A stretch of 64,000 bases of DNA from Canna indica (Eukaryota > Streptophyta > Magnoliopsida > Zingiberales > Cannaceae), in the NCBI GenBank assembly GCA_034359265.1, contig CP136891.1:86446001-86510000 (forward strand), given 5' to 3'. The notes beneath the pieces were generated by a model. It had not been told where the DNA came from. It did not search any database and worked only from the letters and a program-made list of their open reading frames with translations. The translations under genes were made by a program, and so were the position numbers. Below, piece after piece: positions 27,441-39,777 of this stretch (positions are counted from its first letter, which is position 1; each line of letters starts with the position of its first letter).

Positions 27441-28818
27441 TGCTCGACACATAAGGAGTCATCAACTCATGCAGCCTCCTCATCCAATCCAAGTGCCTCT
27501 CAGTCACTGCCTCTTCTTTCTCAAACCACCTCATGAAGTATTGGATGTTGTACAGGTTTCCATTCCTGTGAGGGAAGGCGATTTCAGTCTCAGCAATCTC
27601 CCCCACCCTTCCTCCCCATGGCTCCAGTATCATTGTAAGTGGCTCGTCCTTCCCCTCCATCATAAACTTCCATATCTCCTCCCACCCCATCTCAGGGATC
27701 GGCTCCCTCACAAAATCTGATTTGCCCTTGAAAGAGCTGTTGTACTCTGGCTTCCTACTTAATAAAATGCTTGGATCCTCGATGTCATAGCCCGCAAATG
27801 AGATAGTGGACTGCACCCAGCTCATTTCCTTGAGGTCGTTGTCCTTCAGTCCGAGCTCAGGGAAGCTCTTCTCCATCACCGGAAGCAGCTCCTGTCGCTG
27901 GCCGAGGAACATGCCCTGGAAGATAGCTCGGATCGTGCGGTTCCCCGTCGCTTCGACGTCGGCGGCGCTCGCCATGACCCTGATCCATAAATCGTCGACG
28001 AGCTGCGGCGCGATGGTCTGCCACATCTCGACCAGCTTCGTCGCGTCCTCATTCAGGGTTCTAGTGATGCTGAAGGTCGTGACTTGAGGTGGCACGTCGA
28101 CTAATCTAATCTTGTAGGAGAGGACGACGCCAAAGTTGTTCGCGCCGCCTCCTCTCAACGCCCAGAACAGCTCCTCGCCCATGGATGTCCTGTTCAAGAG
28201 CTCGCCATCGGCGTTCACCATTAGAGCGTCGACGACGTTGTCGGCGGATAACCCGTACTTCCTCATCAACGACCCGATCCCGCCGCCACTAAAGTGCCCG
28301 CCGACGCCGATGGTGGTGCAGATGCCGGCCGGGAATGCGGCGGTTCTGTTATTGACGCCGACGTTATAGTAGACCTCGCCGACGGTTGCGCCGGCGCCCA
28401 CCCAGGCTGTGCCGCTAGCGGAATCGACTTCGACCGAGCGGAGGTTGGCGAGGTCGACGATGACGAAGGGACCACCGGCGGAGACGTACGACAGGCCCTC
28501 GTAGTCGTGGCCGCCGCTCCGCACCCGGAGCCCAAGGCCGTGGCGCCGGCCGCAGGAGACTGCGGCCTGGACGTCGCTGGCGCGGGTGGGTTGGATGAGG
28601 AAGGAGGGCTTGGTGGTGTCGTCGTTGGAGAGGAACCTGAGGTTTTGGATGGAGGAGCGGAAGATGGTTTTATAGGCGGTGGTGTTGGGCGCATAAATGG
28701 CTTCGTTTGTGAAGTTGGAAGAGTGAAGGAAACAGTCGAAGTATTGGGATTCAACTTCTGCAAAAGCTGCATTGGCGGAGAGAAGAAGAAGAGAGAAGAT
28801 GAACAAAAACTTGGCCAT
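27214..28818 (-). CDS. BBE-like FAD-linked oxidase, intact single exon
   Basis: Encodes a 534-residue berberine-bridge-enzyme-like secreted flavoprotein, a family that oxidises alcohols, sugars or alkaloids using bicovalently bound FAD and O2. Residues 1-20 form a signal peptide (MAKFLFIFSLLLLSANAAFA). The FAD-binding domain spans about 70-245, with RSGGHDYEG at 100-108 (His104) and the AGIC...GVGGHFSGGG region at 164-180 (Cys167), the two expected flavin-linking residues. The C-terminal BBE domain with AAYLNYKDIDLG and KVDPENYFWNEQSI spans about 460-525. Several N-X-S/T sites suggest glycosylation. Length is normal and no intron or lesion is visible, as in many plant paralogues. High GC. A TATA-like TGTATATAAC lies 57 bp upstream of the start. 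Substrate cannot be predicted. Pseudogene fragments of a close relative lie at 17084-18126. Confidence 0.96.
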   Translation of the reverse strand: MAKFLFIFSLLLLSANAAFAEVESQYFDCFLHSSNFTNEAIYAPNTTAYKTIFRSSIQNLRFLSNDDTTKPSFLIQPTRASDVQAAVSCGRRHGLGLRVRSGGHDYEGLSYVSAGGPFVIVDLANLRSVEVDSASGTAWVGAGATVGEVYYNVGVNNRTAAFPAGICTTIGVGGHFSGGGIGSLMRKYGLSADNVVDALMVNADGELLNRTSMGEELFWALRGGGANNFGVVLSYKIRLVDVPPQVTTFSITRTLNEDATKLVEMWQTIAPQLVDDLWIRVMASAADVEATGNRTIRAIFQGMFLGQRQELLPVMEKSFPELGLKDNDLKEMSWVQSTISFAGYDIEDPSILLSRKPEYNSSFKGKSDFVREPIPEMGWEEIWKFMMEGKDEPLTMILEPWGGRVGEIAETEIAFPHRNGNLYNIQYFMRWFEKEEAVTERHLDWMRRLHELMTPYVSSNPRAAYLNYKDIDLGSSSEEGNAGCWESRDWGWNYYLNNYERLAKVKAKVDPENYFWNEQSIAPFSACKPLSYKE

Positions 28819-28874
28819 ATTTTTGGTGAGGAATCGGGTTGATTTTTATGGATCAAAAAGGACTTGCTCCATGC

Positions 28875-28884
28875 GTTATATACA
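28875..28884 (-). promoter_or_regulatory. TATA-like box of the BBE-like gene
   Basis: TGTATATAAC on the - strand, 57 bp upstream of the BBE-like ATG, in AT-rich DNA with no competing signal nearby. Confidence 0.5.
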
Positions 28885-28959
28885 CATTTCATTTAAGGCA
28901 AAATTCACTTTAGCCCTTTTAATTTCTTTATTTGCCTTTGGCGCATTGTTTTATAAAAT

Positions 28960-29935
28960 AAAATAAAAATTAATTGTATTCAAAACTATTATCTTACACC
29001 GAGGTTTAGCAAAATTACACTGATCTTTTATTTATTTGTAATTTTATCTTATAATATTCCTGAATTTTGTAAAAAAATTACACAAATCTCATATATTACG
29101 AAATAAGATTACACAAATATCTTCTGAGTAATTTTGAAAAAAATTATGCAAAAATTATTCAGAAAAAATGACTGCAATTAACGTGAACAAATAAAGAGAG
29201 GATAAATATAATTTCACTAAATCTTAGAAGAGATATTAATAATGATATAACGTTGGCAACTATTACTTCATCCATATATTACTAGATTGGCTTATTTTAA
29301 ACTTTGATCATAAACTCTAGACAAAATATGCAAACACAGCAGATTTCACATGATTATATCCGACAATTATTATTTAATATTACACGCGATTTATGAACGG
29401 CATTTAATTTTTCCATGCCTAAGAATTTGAGCCATTAAGATATTTAATTTGAATAAGACGCGGATGACAGCTAGATATATTTATTAATTCAATCAGGGCA
29501 TAATAATCTTCCTCTCTGTGGGGCATAATTATAAATTTAATAATATAAAATTGTATCAGATCGGCCCGGACAAATTTTCTCATTATTTTATTATACATAA
29601 AAAATGAATATAAAAAGAACAATGTCTCACTGAACAAACAAATTAATATACAAGCATGCATGCATGCTCAACGTGGTGTATATATATATAATTCACAGCT
29701 AGCACATTGTACTTTCGTGCGCAAAGTTTATTGGCGTGACAATTTTAGAATTTTCGACTTTAGATTTTTCTATTTCTCTTCTCTTTTCTGCCGAAATTTA
29801 ATCAAATTCTTCATTCATGGTTGCCAAAAATTTAATCAAAGTGCTCCATAATTGTGGCACCCCCTATCTTTAAAATGTGATTATTTTTTTCTCTTTTAAT
29901 GCACATATCTTCCCTCTTCTCTCTTTTTTCTTTCT
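28960..29935. other. AT-rich intergenic DNA
   Basis: Upstream flank of the BBE-like gene. No gene, no bounded mobile element seen. Confidence 0.5.
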
Positions 29936-29937
29936 AA

Positions 29938-30378
29938 AATTAAATATAGTTTAACTGTGATTAGATCAAGAATTAATTCTTGTTTTTAATTGTAATTACC
30001 GAAATTATAATTTTATTAATTAGGAATTCTTGGAAATTTGAGTCCATTGGCTCTTTAAAATTAAATGTAGTTTAAATGTAATTTGACCAAGAATTAATTC
30101 TCATTTTTAATTATTATTACCGAAATTATAATTTTATTAATTAGGGATTCTTGGAAATTTGAGCACATTGGCTCTCTAAAACTAAATGTAGTTTAAAACT
30201 AATTAGACCAAGAATTAACTCTCATTTTTAATTATTATTACCGAAGCTATAATTTTATTAATTAGGGATTATTGGAAATTTGAGCACATTGGCTCTCTAA
30301 AATTAAATGTAGTTTAAAAGTGATTAGACCAAGAATTAATTCTCATTTTTAATTATTATTACCGAAACTATAATTTTA
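29938..30378 (+). repeat. 121-bp tandem repeat, about 3.7 copies
   Basis: The phrase TTAAATGTAG and its variants begin units at about 29940, 30061, 30182 and 30303, spaced 121 bp. Each unit includes ACCGAAATTATAATTTTA and GGAAATTTGAG. A diverged partial copy is near 30540-30600. Non-coding and AT-rich. Confidence 0.88.
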
Positions 30379-30600
30379 CTAAAACCACCTCATTTACGGC
30401 TGTTGAAAATTTAATCAAATCGCCCGCGAAATTAATTATAGACGGGTCATTTATTGGTTTGTTCTCTAATTTTTGTGTTCCAAATTATTTAATTCTACGA
30501 TGCATAATTGTGATATCAATTAGTGAATAATTAATATCATTCATTTTATTAATTGCGGATGCTTGGAAATTTGAGCCTCCAAAATTTAATCAAACTGACC

Positions 30601-31104
30601 CGCATAATGGCTACCGAAGTTTATTTATATAAGGGTCATTTATTTATTTGTTCTCTATTTTTTCAGGTCCCAAATTATTTAATTAGGCTAATTAATTAAT
30701 TATGGTGCATAATTATGATATCAATTAATGAATAATTCATATAATTAATTATTATTTTTAAAGTTATAGGTCAATCTTAAATATTATAAAAGTTGGAATG
30801 AAAAACATTTTCCAGCCAAACTACACACATGTATTGTCGGAGATTATCCTCATCATTTTTTTTTCTCTTGCTCTTTGCTTTCTCTTGTCGCGGCGTACAA
30901 CAGCAAAAACATTCGTTCTCACTAGAGAGGAAGAAATTAATGGAGTTGGATAGAACTCTAATCCCTCGACAAGTTCTTTGTCACGTATTTCAATGTAATA
31001 ATGTTAATTGATTTACTTTAAATTGTAGAAATACCAGCGATAAAGTCACTTAATGGTTGTTTCGTTTCTCGCAAGTGCAAATGTTGCAACTATAATTGCG
31101 GCAT
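30601..31104. other. AT-rich intergenic DNA
   Basis: No supported feature. Low-complexity AT tracts only. Confidence 0.4.
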
Positions 31105-31107
31105 TTA

Positions 31108-31525
31108 GGTCTTGTTTGGATGAGGTGCAACATGGTATAGTAATGTATGGTATGATATGATATTGTAGTTATTTTTATCCTATTTGGAAAGATGTATGGT
31201 ATGGTACAATTAGATGGCAACAGCTCGGAGAACAGAGTCTTCGCTAAGCCAATCAAAAATAATAAGTAAAATCTAATCTGATAAGGGTAAATAAAGGGCA
31301 TAAGATGAATTATAAATTTTGATTGATGACATTTTAGAAATAAAATTTTATTAAATCATGAGAAATCACCAAATCCATGGTTTAAAAACTTGCCAAAAGT
31401 TATGATTTTCAAACAATGAGATTATCATCATAAACCATTACTGTTCTTTGAAAGTCTTCTCAAACAAAAAATTGAACAATATCATACCATGTAACATCAT
31501 ACCTTACCATGAAACAAACAAGGCC
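31108..31525. mobile_element. Tourist/PIF-Harbinger-type MITE
   Basis: The left end GGTCTTGTTTGGATG and right end AACAAACAAGGCC form an imperfect terminal inverted repeat, with a TTA target duplication at 31105-31107 and 31526-31528. Size is 418 bp, with subterminal inverted ATGGTATG motifs and no coding capacity. These match the Tourist-like MITE pattern. Confidence 0.75.
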
Positions 31526-31617
31526 TTAGATAAAAAATTTATTTGGTTTGTTGCAAAAATCTTTTACAACATTTAGTAGTTACAACTTGTTTCTCATATC
31601 AATTGCTGGCTGCAAAT

Positions 31618-34446
31618 TAGAGGTGGCAATGGGTCGGGCCCGCCCATGGGCAGCACGGGCCCGGCCCGATTCTGGGCTGTGCCTGGCCCGGCCTGAGAAA
31701 TTTTGGATCGGGCCAGGCCAGGCACGACCCGTTTGTGCCTAGGGGCGGGCTGGTCGAGCCAGACCTGATTAGTTTAAAAAAATAATAATATTTTATTATT
31801 AAAATCTCCTATAAATACCCTATCAATCTTCTCTATTTTTTCTATCTTCATTCTCATCTCCCAACTTTTTCTCTCAAGTCTCACCTCTCAACAATCTAAG
31901 TTCATCAAGAATTCAAGATTGCTGTCAATTTTTTTAAATCTCTTAAATCTATTTCATTTATTAGTATAATATTTATATATTTATATTTACTTTTTACTAA
32001 TGGCGGATAGAGATTTTTCAAGTTATTCACTACAAGCTGGATCAAATATATTAGAAGAAATATCACCTAGTACTCCCACCACTCAACAAAACCAAGACAT
32101 AGAGATAGATTCATCTATTAATTTATGTCCATCAAGTAGAAAAAGAAGTGTGGTATAGAAATATTTTTAGAAAATTATTGAAGTTGATGACACCATAACA
32201 AAAGCCCGGTGCAAAAAATATTAAAAAATTCTTTCGACTTCAACAACATGTGGAACTGGTCATCTTTTACGTCATGCAAAGGGTCATGACACTAAGGTTA
32301 CATAAGCTCAACAAATTCTTAATTTATCTTCTTCTGGTTTAACAACTTCTTCGTATGATCATGATTTTCAACGTTGAGAACTTGCAAAATTAATTGTTCA
32401 AAGTGAATCTCCATTTAGTTTTGTTGATCAACCAATAGTTTTTACTTGGATTCAAAATACTTTACAACCAAAATATAAAAAAATTACTCAAAATACAATG
32501 AAAATTGATGCTTTAAAATTATTTTTTATATATAGAGAAAATATAATAAATAGTTTTCAAAATAATAAATCAAAAATTTATTTAACATCTGATGTTTGGT
32601 CTAGTCAACGTACTACTAATTCTTACATTTGTATTACTGCGCATTGGATTATTTTGCAAAAAAGAATAATTAGTTTTAAAATATTTGAATATCCACACAT
32701 TTATGTTGCCATTTTTTCTGCTATTAGATTTGTAATATCTTTCTATAATATAAATGATATAAAAAAAATTCGATTAATTTTGATAATACTAGTAATAATG
32801 ATGCTGTTATTCCTCCCCTTATACAATTATTTAAACTAGTATTAGAAGGTGAATTATTTCATGTTCATTGTGTTTGTCATGTTCTTAATTTATGTGTTCA
32901 AGATGGTTTAAAACTAGTAAATATAAATGTAGAAAAAATAAGAGATGTTATTAGATATATGCGTTCTTCAAAAGCAAGAACACAAAAATTTAAAAAATTA
33001 TGTCAATCTTTTAATAAACTATTTAAAAAAATTAGTAGTGATGTTATTACTAAATTGAATTCAACATATCATATGCTTAAGTCTACTACAAATATACAAA
33101 GAGATCCTTACAATGTTTTATAATAAAAATATGCATGGTGATCCAATTAATGATAATGATTGGTAAGTTGTTGAGCATATTACTCAAATTTTAGAACTTT
33201 TTAATAAAACTACCGAATAACTTTTCGGTGTTTATTATCCTATAAGTAATTTAACTCTTTCACATATAGTTCGTATTAGTGAAGTATTTTCTTCACATAG
33301 ACATAATCCTTTGCACAAATTATTTCTTTAATGAAATCTAAATTTAAAAAGTATTGGTCAGATATACCTAATTTATTTTGTTTAGCAATATGTTTAGTCC
33401 CTAGAATGAAAATTGATGGTTTAAATATGTTGTTAGATGATTATTATAACAATATGAAATTAAATAATGTTGAAGAAAAAAAATCTAGAATTTTGAATTT
33501 ATTCAATTCTATGTTTGTATTTTACGCTTCAAAATTTGGTGACACAATTATAAATAAGTCAATATATTCTTCTTCTTCTAGATTAAAAGATGATAGTGGA
33601 AATAATATCAATTCTAAACTTGGTCGTAGGATAAAAAACTAAATCTACTAATTTCAATGAATTAGTTTTTTTTCTAGATCATAATCATTCTGAAGAAATA
33701 TATGATAATGAGATTTTAGCATGGTGGAAAAATAAAAAAATGTGTCATATTGTTTCTATCATGTCATGTGATATACTAATTGTTCATGTGTCTACAGTAG
33801 CTTCCGAGTCTTGTTTTAGTACAAGAAATAGAATTCTCGACGAAAGAAGGAGCCGAATGAGTGCAGAAACGGTTGAAATGTGTATTTGCTTAAAAGACTG
33901 GTTGGATACTGAAGATAGATTACAAGATAAGGGAGAACACGATACTTCATCATCAAGAGAGGAGGAAGCTCTAACAAGCGAAGCTGGTGCTGCTGGTCCA
34001 AGTACAAGTTAAATTATCATGGACTACGGGTGATTAATAATGTAAAAAGAACTACGTAGATCTGATCTTTCTATAGTTTAATCATTTGAGAGTATATGTT
34101 TAATTATAGAAGGTACGTAAGCAATCTTTTAAGGTGCGATCTGTTATAATATTAAAAAAATTATTTAATAATTTCATGAATATTTGTGTTTTCCATATAA
34201 ATAAAAATTTAATTATAATTTATCTTAAAAAAATCTTTCTTTTTATTAATTTGTACTATTTAGACAAAAATATATATTAAAAAATAGATAAAAAAACTTA
34301 GCATAATGATTAAGTTATTTTAAATAAAATTGGAGGTCTAAGGTTTGAAACTCATCTCTAGCCTTAAAATTTAAAATTTTAATTTTTAAAACTTTAAAAA
34401 TTTCGAACGGGCCCGAGCTGGACCTACCTCAAAATTGCCACCTCTA
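31618..34446 (+). mobile_element. hAT transposon with decayed transposase (2829 bp)
   Basis: Begins TAGAGGTGGCAAT and ends ATTGCCACCTCTA (13-bp inverted repeat), flanked by the perfect 8-bp duplication CTGCAAAT at 31610-31617 and 34447-34454. GC-rich CGGGCC-type words lie near both ends. The interior holds a heavily mutated hAT transposase. Confidence 0.95.
32000..34012 (+). pseudogene. hAT transposase relic
   Basis: From an ATG at 32000 the frame runs through a BED-type region with many stops. It continues to a core segment containing TSDVWSSQRTTNSYICITAH near 32585-32640. A C-terminal hATC domain at about 33790-33905 contains VSTVASESCF and RMSAETVEMCICLKDWL. At least five stops and several frameshifts occur. 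The coding sequence is unusually AT-rich compared with the other hAT in this window, so the two elements are only distantly related. Confidence 0.88.
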
Positions 34447-34945
34447 CTGCAAATAGAATTGCAGCCTAAAAAGCCCGCGATGAACGTGATGGAAGTGTAG
34501 ATTTTAGATCGGATGAGTATTTTATTTTTATTTTTTAGTATTATACAATAATTAAAAATATTAATTTATTTTGATAAATAATTAAATAATATAAACCATA
34601 TTTTACTAAACTAAATATTGATTTGGATTATAAAATAATATTATTCTGGGTTTAATTGATTTTGTTATAGCCGATCAATTATTATTGGGATAAAATGACA
34701 TATTTATCATTTTACCTCTATTTGATTGACATCTTCGTGCCTCCATTGGGTCGTGTTCGAGTCGGCCTAGCCCGACACGGGGTCACCGCTTCGGGCTTTG
34801 GCCAACCCAATGCCAAGCCTGGCGCAGTAGTGCCAGACTTAGCCTAGCGTTGGCCAGGCTAGCTAGGCTTGGGCGCAGTCCAGCCTGGTCTGTGCTAGGC
34901 TGGCCCACTAGTTATCAGGTTATAAGGGCGAGTAGGACCTACATC

Positions 34946-35595
34946 TAGGGATGTCAACGGGGCGAGTTCGGGGCAAATAGTGCCACACCTGCACCCTCAC
35001 CCATTTACTAAACCCATCTCCCGTTCCCGCACCCGCACCCGCACCCGCGACAGATATCCGTCACCCATACCCTCGCGGGTAATTGATACCCGCGGATACT
35101 GCAGATACCCATTTAATATATGACCATTTTTATTTTATTTTATTATAATAGTATACCAACAATGATTCTCATTTCACCAATATTAATAACTTGATTGAGA
35201 AATATTAATCCATAAAATAAACTACGTAACAATTAAATTATAAATCATAAAATTATCTTAACAAATAGCAATAACCATTTATGCAACATTAAATTTAAAA
35301 TTAAAGTACTTTCAACTAAAATTGAAAATTGATGTCCCTAAAAATTAATTTATTTTAAAACTTTCCATTAGATATTAATATATAAAATTATAAATTTAAT
35401 TTTTCATATATATTGGCGGGTAGCAGGTATCTGCGGGTGTGGATAGTATAGTATCCATACACGTACCCATTTATTAAATGAGTAAAAATTTATACCCGTA
35501 CTCGTACCCGTGGATATAATATGTTTACCATACTCGATTCGTGTCGGGTAAATATCCGTGGGTATCCGCGGGTACGGGTAATATTGCCATCGCTA
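34946..35595. mobile_element. hAT-type MITE (650 bp)
   Basis: Starts TAGGGATGTCAACGG and ends TTGCCATCGCTA, flanked by the perfect 8-bp duplication CCTACATC at 34938-34945 and 35596-35603. Subterminal CCCGCACC/GGTAC words surround an AT-rich core. It is inserted in GC-rich repeat DNA (34735-34937 and 35604-35690) that itself looks like an older element. A related copy lies in reverse at 39633-41006. Confidence 0.85.
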
Positions 35596-35699
35596 CCTAC
35601 ATCCCTTGGCTCGACACGATAATGGGTGGTCTGAGTATTATTTTATCATGTCGGACTATCATATCGTGTCAAAATTACTAGACCTAGATATGAAGATGC

Positions 35700-36150
35700 A
35701 AGTTGCAAGTTTAATTGCAACTTTTATTTGCGACCAACCAAACGCTTGCAAATAGAAATTGCAACTCTACTTGTGGGCAACCAAACAATATGTTGTAAAT
35801 TTTATTCGCGAGCATTTCCCTTTGCATGCAAATGCTTTTTGCAACATTTGTAGTAGACAACCAAACGCCCCCAAAAATTTATCTGACTCTAAATTCATTT
35901 TCATAGATCTTTAGAGATTAATTAGGAATAAATTTTATGTCTATTAGTCTCTAAATGTGAAAATTTAAAAATAAAAAATTAATTTATCTCTAATTTTATG
36001 CCTCTATAGACGGGTTATGTTATAGTGTTAATATATTAAGTCCTCCAATTTGTGTGTTCGTAGGACGAGTGTAGGATTACATGCAATTGTGTCGATTTGT
36101 ATAAGCAGCCAACTCTGCAGGTAAAAAGATTTTAACCTCTATATACGTGT
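35700..36150. other. Intergenic DNA with TTGCAA-rich repeats
   Basis: Around 35690-35870 the words GCAACCAAACG and TTGCAACTTTTATTTGC recur in both orientations, suggesting a decayed MITE. Ends cannot be fixed. Confidence 0.35.
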
Positions 36151-36198
36151 GTTATACCATTTCAAGAGACTTATATATTCGATTGCTCTAGAATCACG

Positions 36199-36426
36199 AT
36201 GACAACACAATTGAATATGCTACAAGGTTTCGATGCGTCTTTAAAAGTAAGGCATCAAACATACAAATTTTCCCAAGAAGATGACCAGAGATATTTGTTC
36301 TTATTCGTCAGACTACCAATGAATGAAGATTTGATAAGAGAAAAGATGCACAAACTTATCTGGGCACATCAAGAACAATCTATAGAGACACAAGCGTCCG
36401 CAGGTGATTTTCATGTAATTAGTTAG
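36199..36426 (+). CDS. Short unrecognised reading frame
   Basis: A 75-codon frame starting MTTQLNMLQGFDASLK in otherwise AT-rich DNA. It has better amino-acid composition than the surrounding frames. I cannot assign a family. It may be a fragment of an older gene or chance. Confidence 0.2.
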   Translation: MTTQLNMLQGFDASLKVRHQTYKFSQEDDQRYLFLFVRLPMNEDLIREKMHKLIWAHQEQSIETQASAGDFHVIS

Positions 36427-37004
36427 ATCAACCTCTAGGACAATTTATGTATATTAATGTATTTGATTAAATTTTGATTTTAAATTTATAAGTAAAAGAA
36501 TGCAAATCTTATTTTAAAAAATACCTATATATTGATTTTATAATTATATAAATTAAATTAAGTTAATAATTTTTTTTTTCTACGCTATAAATTTTTACAT
36601 ATATAATATTTATTATTATTCTTAATTACCTGTGTATTAGTATTAAAGTATGACATAGCCTAAACTAATTATAATAATTTATTATTATAAATTTTAAAAT
36701 TATTTAAATTTAAATTATATGTACATATAATTATACAAAGTATGAGTTTTCTACTAGTATATCTAAAGACAATAAATCTGAAGTATAATATTTTATAATA
36801 TTATTTTATTATCCCATATGTATTATTTATTATATGTATAATAATATGAAATGCAACGTTATCCTATTATATTATATAATTGTAATATAATAATATTAAT
36901 CATTTATAATTGTTTTTAAAATTCAAAACTAAACAATTTATTATTGTTATGAATTAGTTATTTTAATTTAAGAAACAACGTCCATGCAATATTGAAAAAA
37001 CATG
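36427..37004. other. Extremely AT-rich intergenic DNA
   Basis: No gene or bounded element seen. Confidence 0.4.
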
Positions 37005-37013
37005 TTAATAAAT

Positions 37014-37553
37014 AGGATAATTATCTAAATATATTTTCAATTATGAATTTTTTTTTTCATTTATGATCAATTCTAAAATATTATCAAATTATATCTCGAA
37101 ATTTAATATTTATCTCAATTTTATTATGTCGTTAACTCTCAGTCGGTATCTCCATTAAGACAATGACGTGACGTTCTGACATGAATTAAAATAATATTTT
37201 TATTAAAAAAACAAAAAAACCACTTTAAATTATATTAAATAATATTAAATAATATTTTATATTTTATATTCTTTAATCACTCTGAGCCATGTCTGGATGA
37301 ACATGAAGTAATTTTTTAATATAAAATAAAAAAACTATTTTATATTATTTAATATAAATTGACGTGATTTTTATATATTTAAAATAAAAATATATTTTAA
37401 TCTACGTCAGAACGGCACGTCACCACCTTAACGGTGTTGCCAATGAAGAGTTAACGGGAGGGTATAATTAAGATAAATGTTAATTTGGTAATATTTTAGA
37501 ATTAATCATAAATTAGAAAATGTGCATAGTTCAGAATATATTAGATGATTATG
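37014..37553. mobile_element. Mutator-like MITE with long inverted repeats
   Basis: Inverted arms of about 180 bp at 37014-37200 and 37375-37553 share GTTAACTCTC, GACGTGACGTTCTGAC and AATTCTAAAATATTA (reversed on the right). The 9-bp flanks TTAATAAAT (37005-37013) and CTAATAAAT (37554-37562) match at 8 of 9 positions, as expected for Mutator-type insertion. Non-coding. Confidence 0.7.
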
Positions 37554-37639
37554 CTAATAAATATATGAATATTTAAGTAAATTGGTATTGATTCCCTAGT
37601 AATTATATTATTATACGAGATAAGGCAATTAGATATTAT

Positions 37640-38290
37640 TTTTGCCTGAAGTCGGGGTAATGCATGCCTTCGTGGCTCATGGTCCGACACAGCTTCGATG
37701 GAGGGACAATTAAAGACATTCTGACGTTCAAGTAAAAATGAATCTCAAATGATGAGTATAGAATAATTGGAATAGAGAGTCTACTTGATGTGTGTCGTGT
37801 CTATTTTATGTGTAGGTTCGGGATGTCTTGGGCGATGGTGTCTTCCTGAATCTGGCGAGGATATATCCGGAATGAGTCGAAGTTTATCCCAAAGATGCTA
37901 AGCTCATTACTGACAAATCTCTAGTAATCATAATGAAGAATTTGTGTGTCATATTGTATGGCTAGACGGAGACCCTGGGTTAGGTTAAGTTGTAGTTGTC
38001 TTGACTTGAGTCTCGAGCATGAGTGTGGGTGTTATCAACGTTGATTTGGATGAGCCCAATAGAATTAATCAAATCCAGATAACTTTTATAATACAAGAAA
38101 ATATATTTTCCTCAACGTACAAATTAATTTTGTTGATATCATCAACAAATATATTTTTATTTTTCGATAATACCATCGATAATAGTTATTAGAGTATCAC
38201 TATCACCAACGAAAAATCTATTCATAATAATATTACCAACTGATTTAATCCGTTGGTGATATTTTTTTTTAGTGTTATTCATTGAGGTTC
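37640..38290 (+). repeat. LTR-like relic related to 57490-57640
   Basis: The part at 37887-38056 resembles 57490-57660 in the same orientation, sharing TTGACTTGAGTCT and a following TGAGTGT. It may be a piece of a retrotransposon LTR, but no ends, primer site or coding sequence are attached. Confidence 0.35.
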
Positions 38291-38789
38291 AAGTCCAATG
38301 ATTACGATCGATTGCCCTCTTAATTAAGTAGTCCTCCTACCATATCATATAGCAAAAGGTTTAGCTCAATCCATCTTTAATTGGTTGTTTCATGTGAACA
38401 AAGTCAATATCAACTTGTCGAGGTCAGCCTACAATAATTAATGGCTCTAGCATTAATGTTGTAGATTCAATATTCACTATGGTTTTGTTTCTAGGCTTTT
38501 ACTCTTGCCACCACCTCAAACTCAGTAATTTTGGACTCGAAGGACATTAGCGGTCAAGGGGAAAGTCTAGGATGAAATATTGGGTGCGATTTCGGTGCAC
38601 TCGTGCCTGCATCGAAACCGATGCAGTCCCAATCATGGGACAGTATGCACTGGGCCCTTCCTCTGGTGCACGAGTCTCAATGCACAATTTTGGAGGGGCC
38701 AGTGCATGTTGCTTCGTGATTGGGGCAACACAGACTTTGGTGCAGTCGCGGATTGCGTCTGTCCTTGAGCTGACCTACACTGTAGTGGT

Positions 38790-39405
38790 GTTGATTATAT
38801 ATCTTGAAAATGGACTGCAAAGGGAGAATTCTCCACGAGATCCTTGTACGATATGCTCACCTTCAGAGGAACTAAGGATCCATCTGCTTGCTTCATGTGG
38901 AATTCATCCTGTCCCGAGAGCATTTCAATTATGAATTGATTGGTCAATTGACATAGACTGCTCACTAAAGACCATCTCCTAAGATGGAATTTGCCGGTTG
39001 ATCCGATTTGCCTACTCTGTTCCAACTAGAATGAATCGCACAATCACCTTTTCGGAACTTGTTCTTACACTAAGCAAGAATGGATGATCTAACAAAGTAT
39101 CTGTCATAACCCCGCTTTCCCCATAAAGTATCGTCCGTGGTTCAAGAATGTCAATTTTAGCCTCCAGACCAAAAGGAAAAAATACAATGCTATCATAACC
39201 TGGAATTGGAAAATCTGGCGGGAGCGGAACAACATTTGTTTTTATAATAGCTCTAAATAAATGCTTAGATTAGCCTTAGAGGGAGCTAACTTTCTTAGAT
39301 ATTGTAATTCTAGGTAACTGTTTACATCTTTCATTCCTCACCTCCCCTTTCCCACTTGTATTTCTCAAATCTTTTGATAAATATAAGTATTCGCTCTAAA
39401 AAAAG
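38790..39405 (+). mobile_element. LINE 3' end relic
   Basis: The translation shows the C-terminal zinc-binding domain of plant LINEs: LTKDHLLRWNLPVDPICLLC followed by a His-Cys pattern near 39030-39075, then a WRERNN-type tail near 39210. The segment ends at a short A tract at about 39398-39404. It is broken by stops and truncated at 5'. No target duplication was found. Confidence 0.65.
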
Positions 39406-39407
39406 TT

Positions 39408-39581
39408 TCCCTCATTTATTATCTTATCTTATTTGGATAATAAATGATAACAAAGAATAAAGAATTATAAAATATTTTGGATTTTACCCAATTTCAATAT
39501 GAATAACATTGACTTTAATGATAACAAAGAATAAAGAATTATAAAATATTTTTTCCCTCATTTATTATCTTATCTTATTCT
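39408..39581 (+). repeat. Local direct repeats
   Basis: TTTCCCTCATTTATTATCTT occurs near 39408 and 39554, and AATGATAACAAAGAATAAAG near 39443 and 39518, indicating a small local duplication. Confidence 0.7.
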
Positions 39582-39777
39582 ATACTATGAATCGACTCAT
39601 AAGCCACAAATAGTAGCCTACTCATGCGTATTTAGGGATGCCAATATTACTCGTATTTGCGGATATTTATTTAACATAGGTCGGATATGGAGAACAAACC
39701 CACAAATACAAGATTCGAGTACGAATACTGTACTATTTACATCCGCATATATCCGTTACCCACTAGTATATATCAAA

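Noticed and set aside
28294..28842. Long open frame on the + strand opposite the BBE-like gene (182 codons)
   Set aside because: It is the antisense shadow of a GC-rich coding sequence. Its Gly/Ala/Asp-rich composition follows from codon bias and no independent signal supports it.
29938..30378. Regular repeats considered as a CRISPR-like array
   Set aside because: Units of 121 bp are contiguous with no unique spacers, in a plant genome.
36199..36426. Possible small heat-shock-type fragment
   Set aside because: Vague resemblance of one short segment only. No conserved domain pattern, so listed as unrecognised at low confidence.
38060..38280. Possible CACTA end (TTTTTTTTTAGTG) near 38265
   Set aside because: Only one end resembles a CACTA terminus and no partner end or 3-bp duplication was found.
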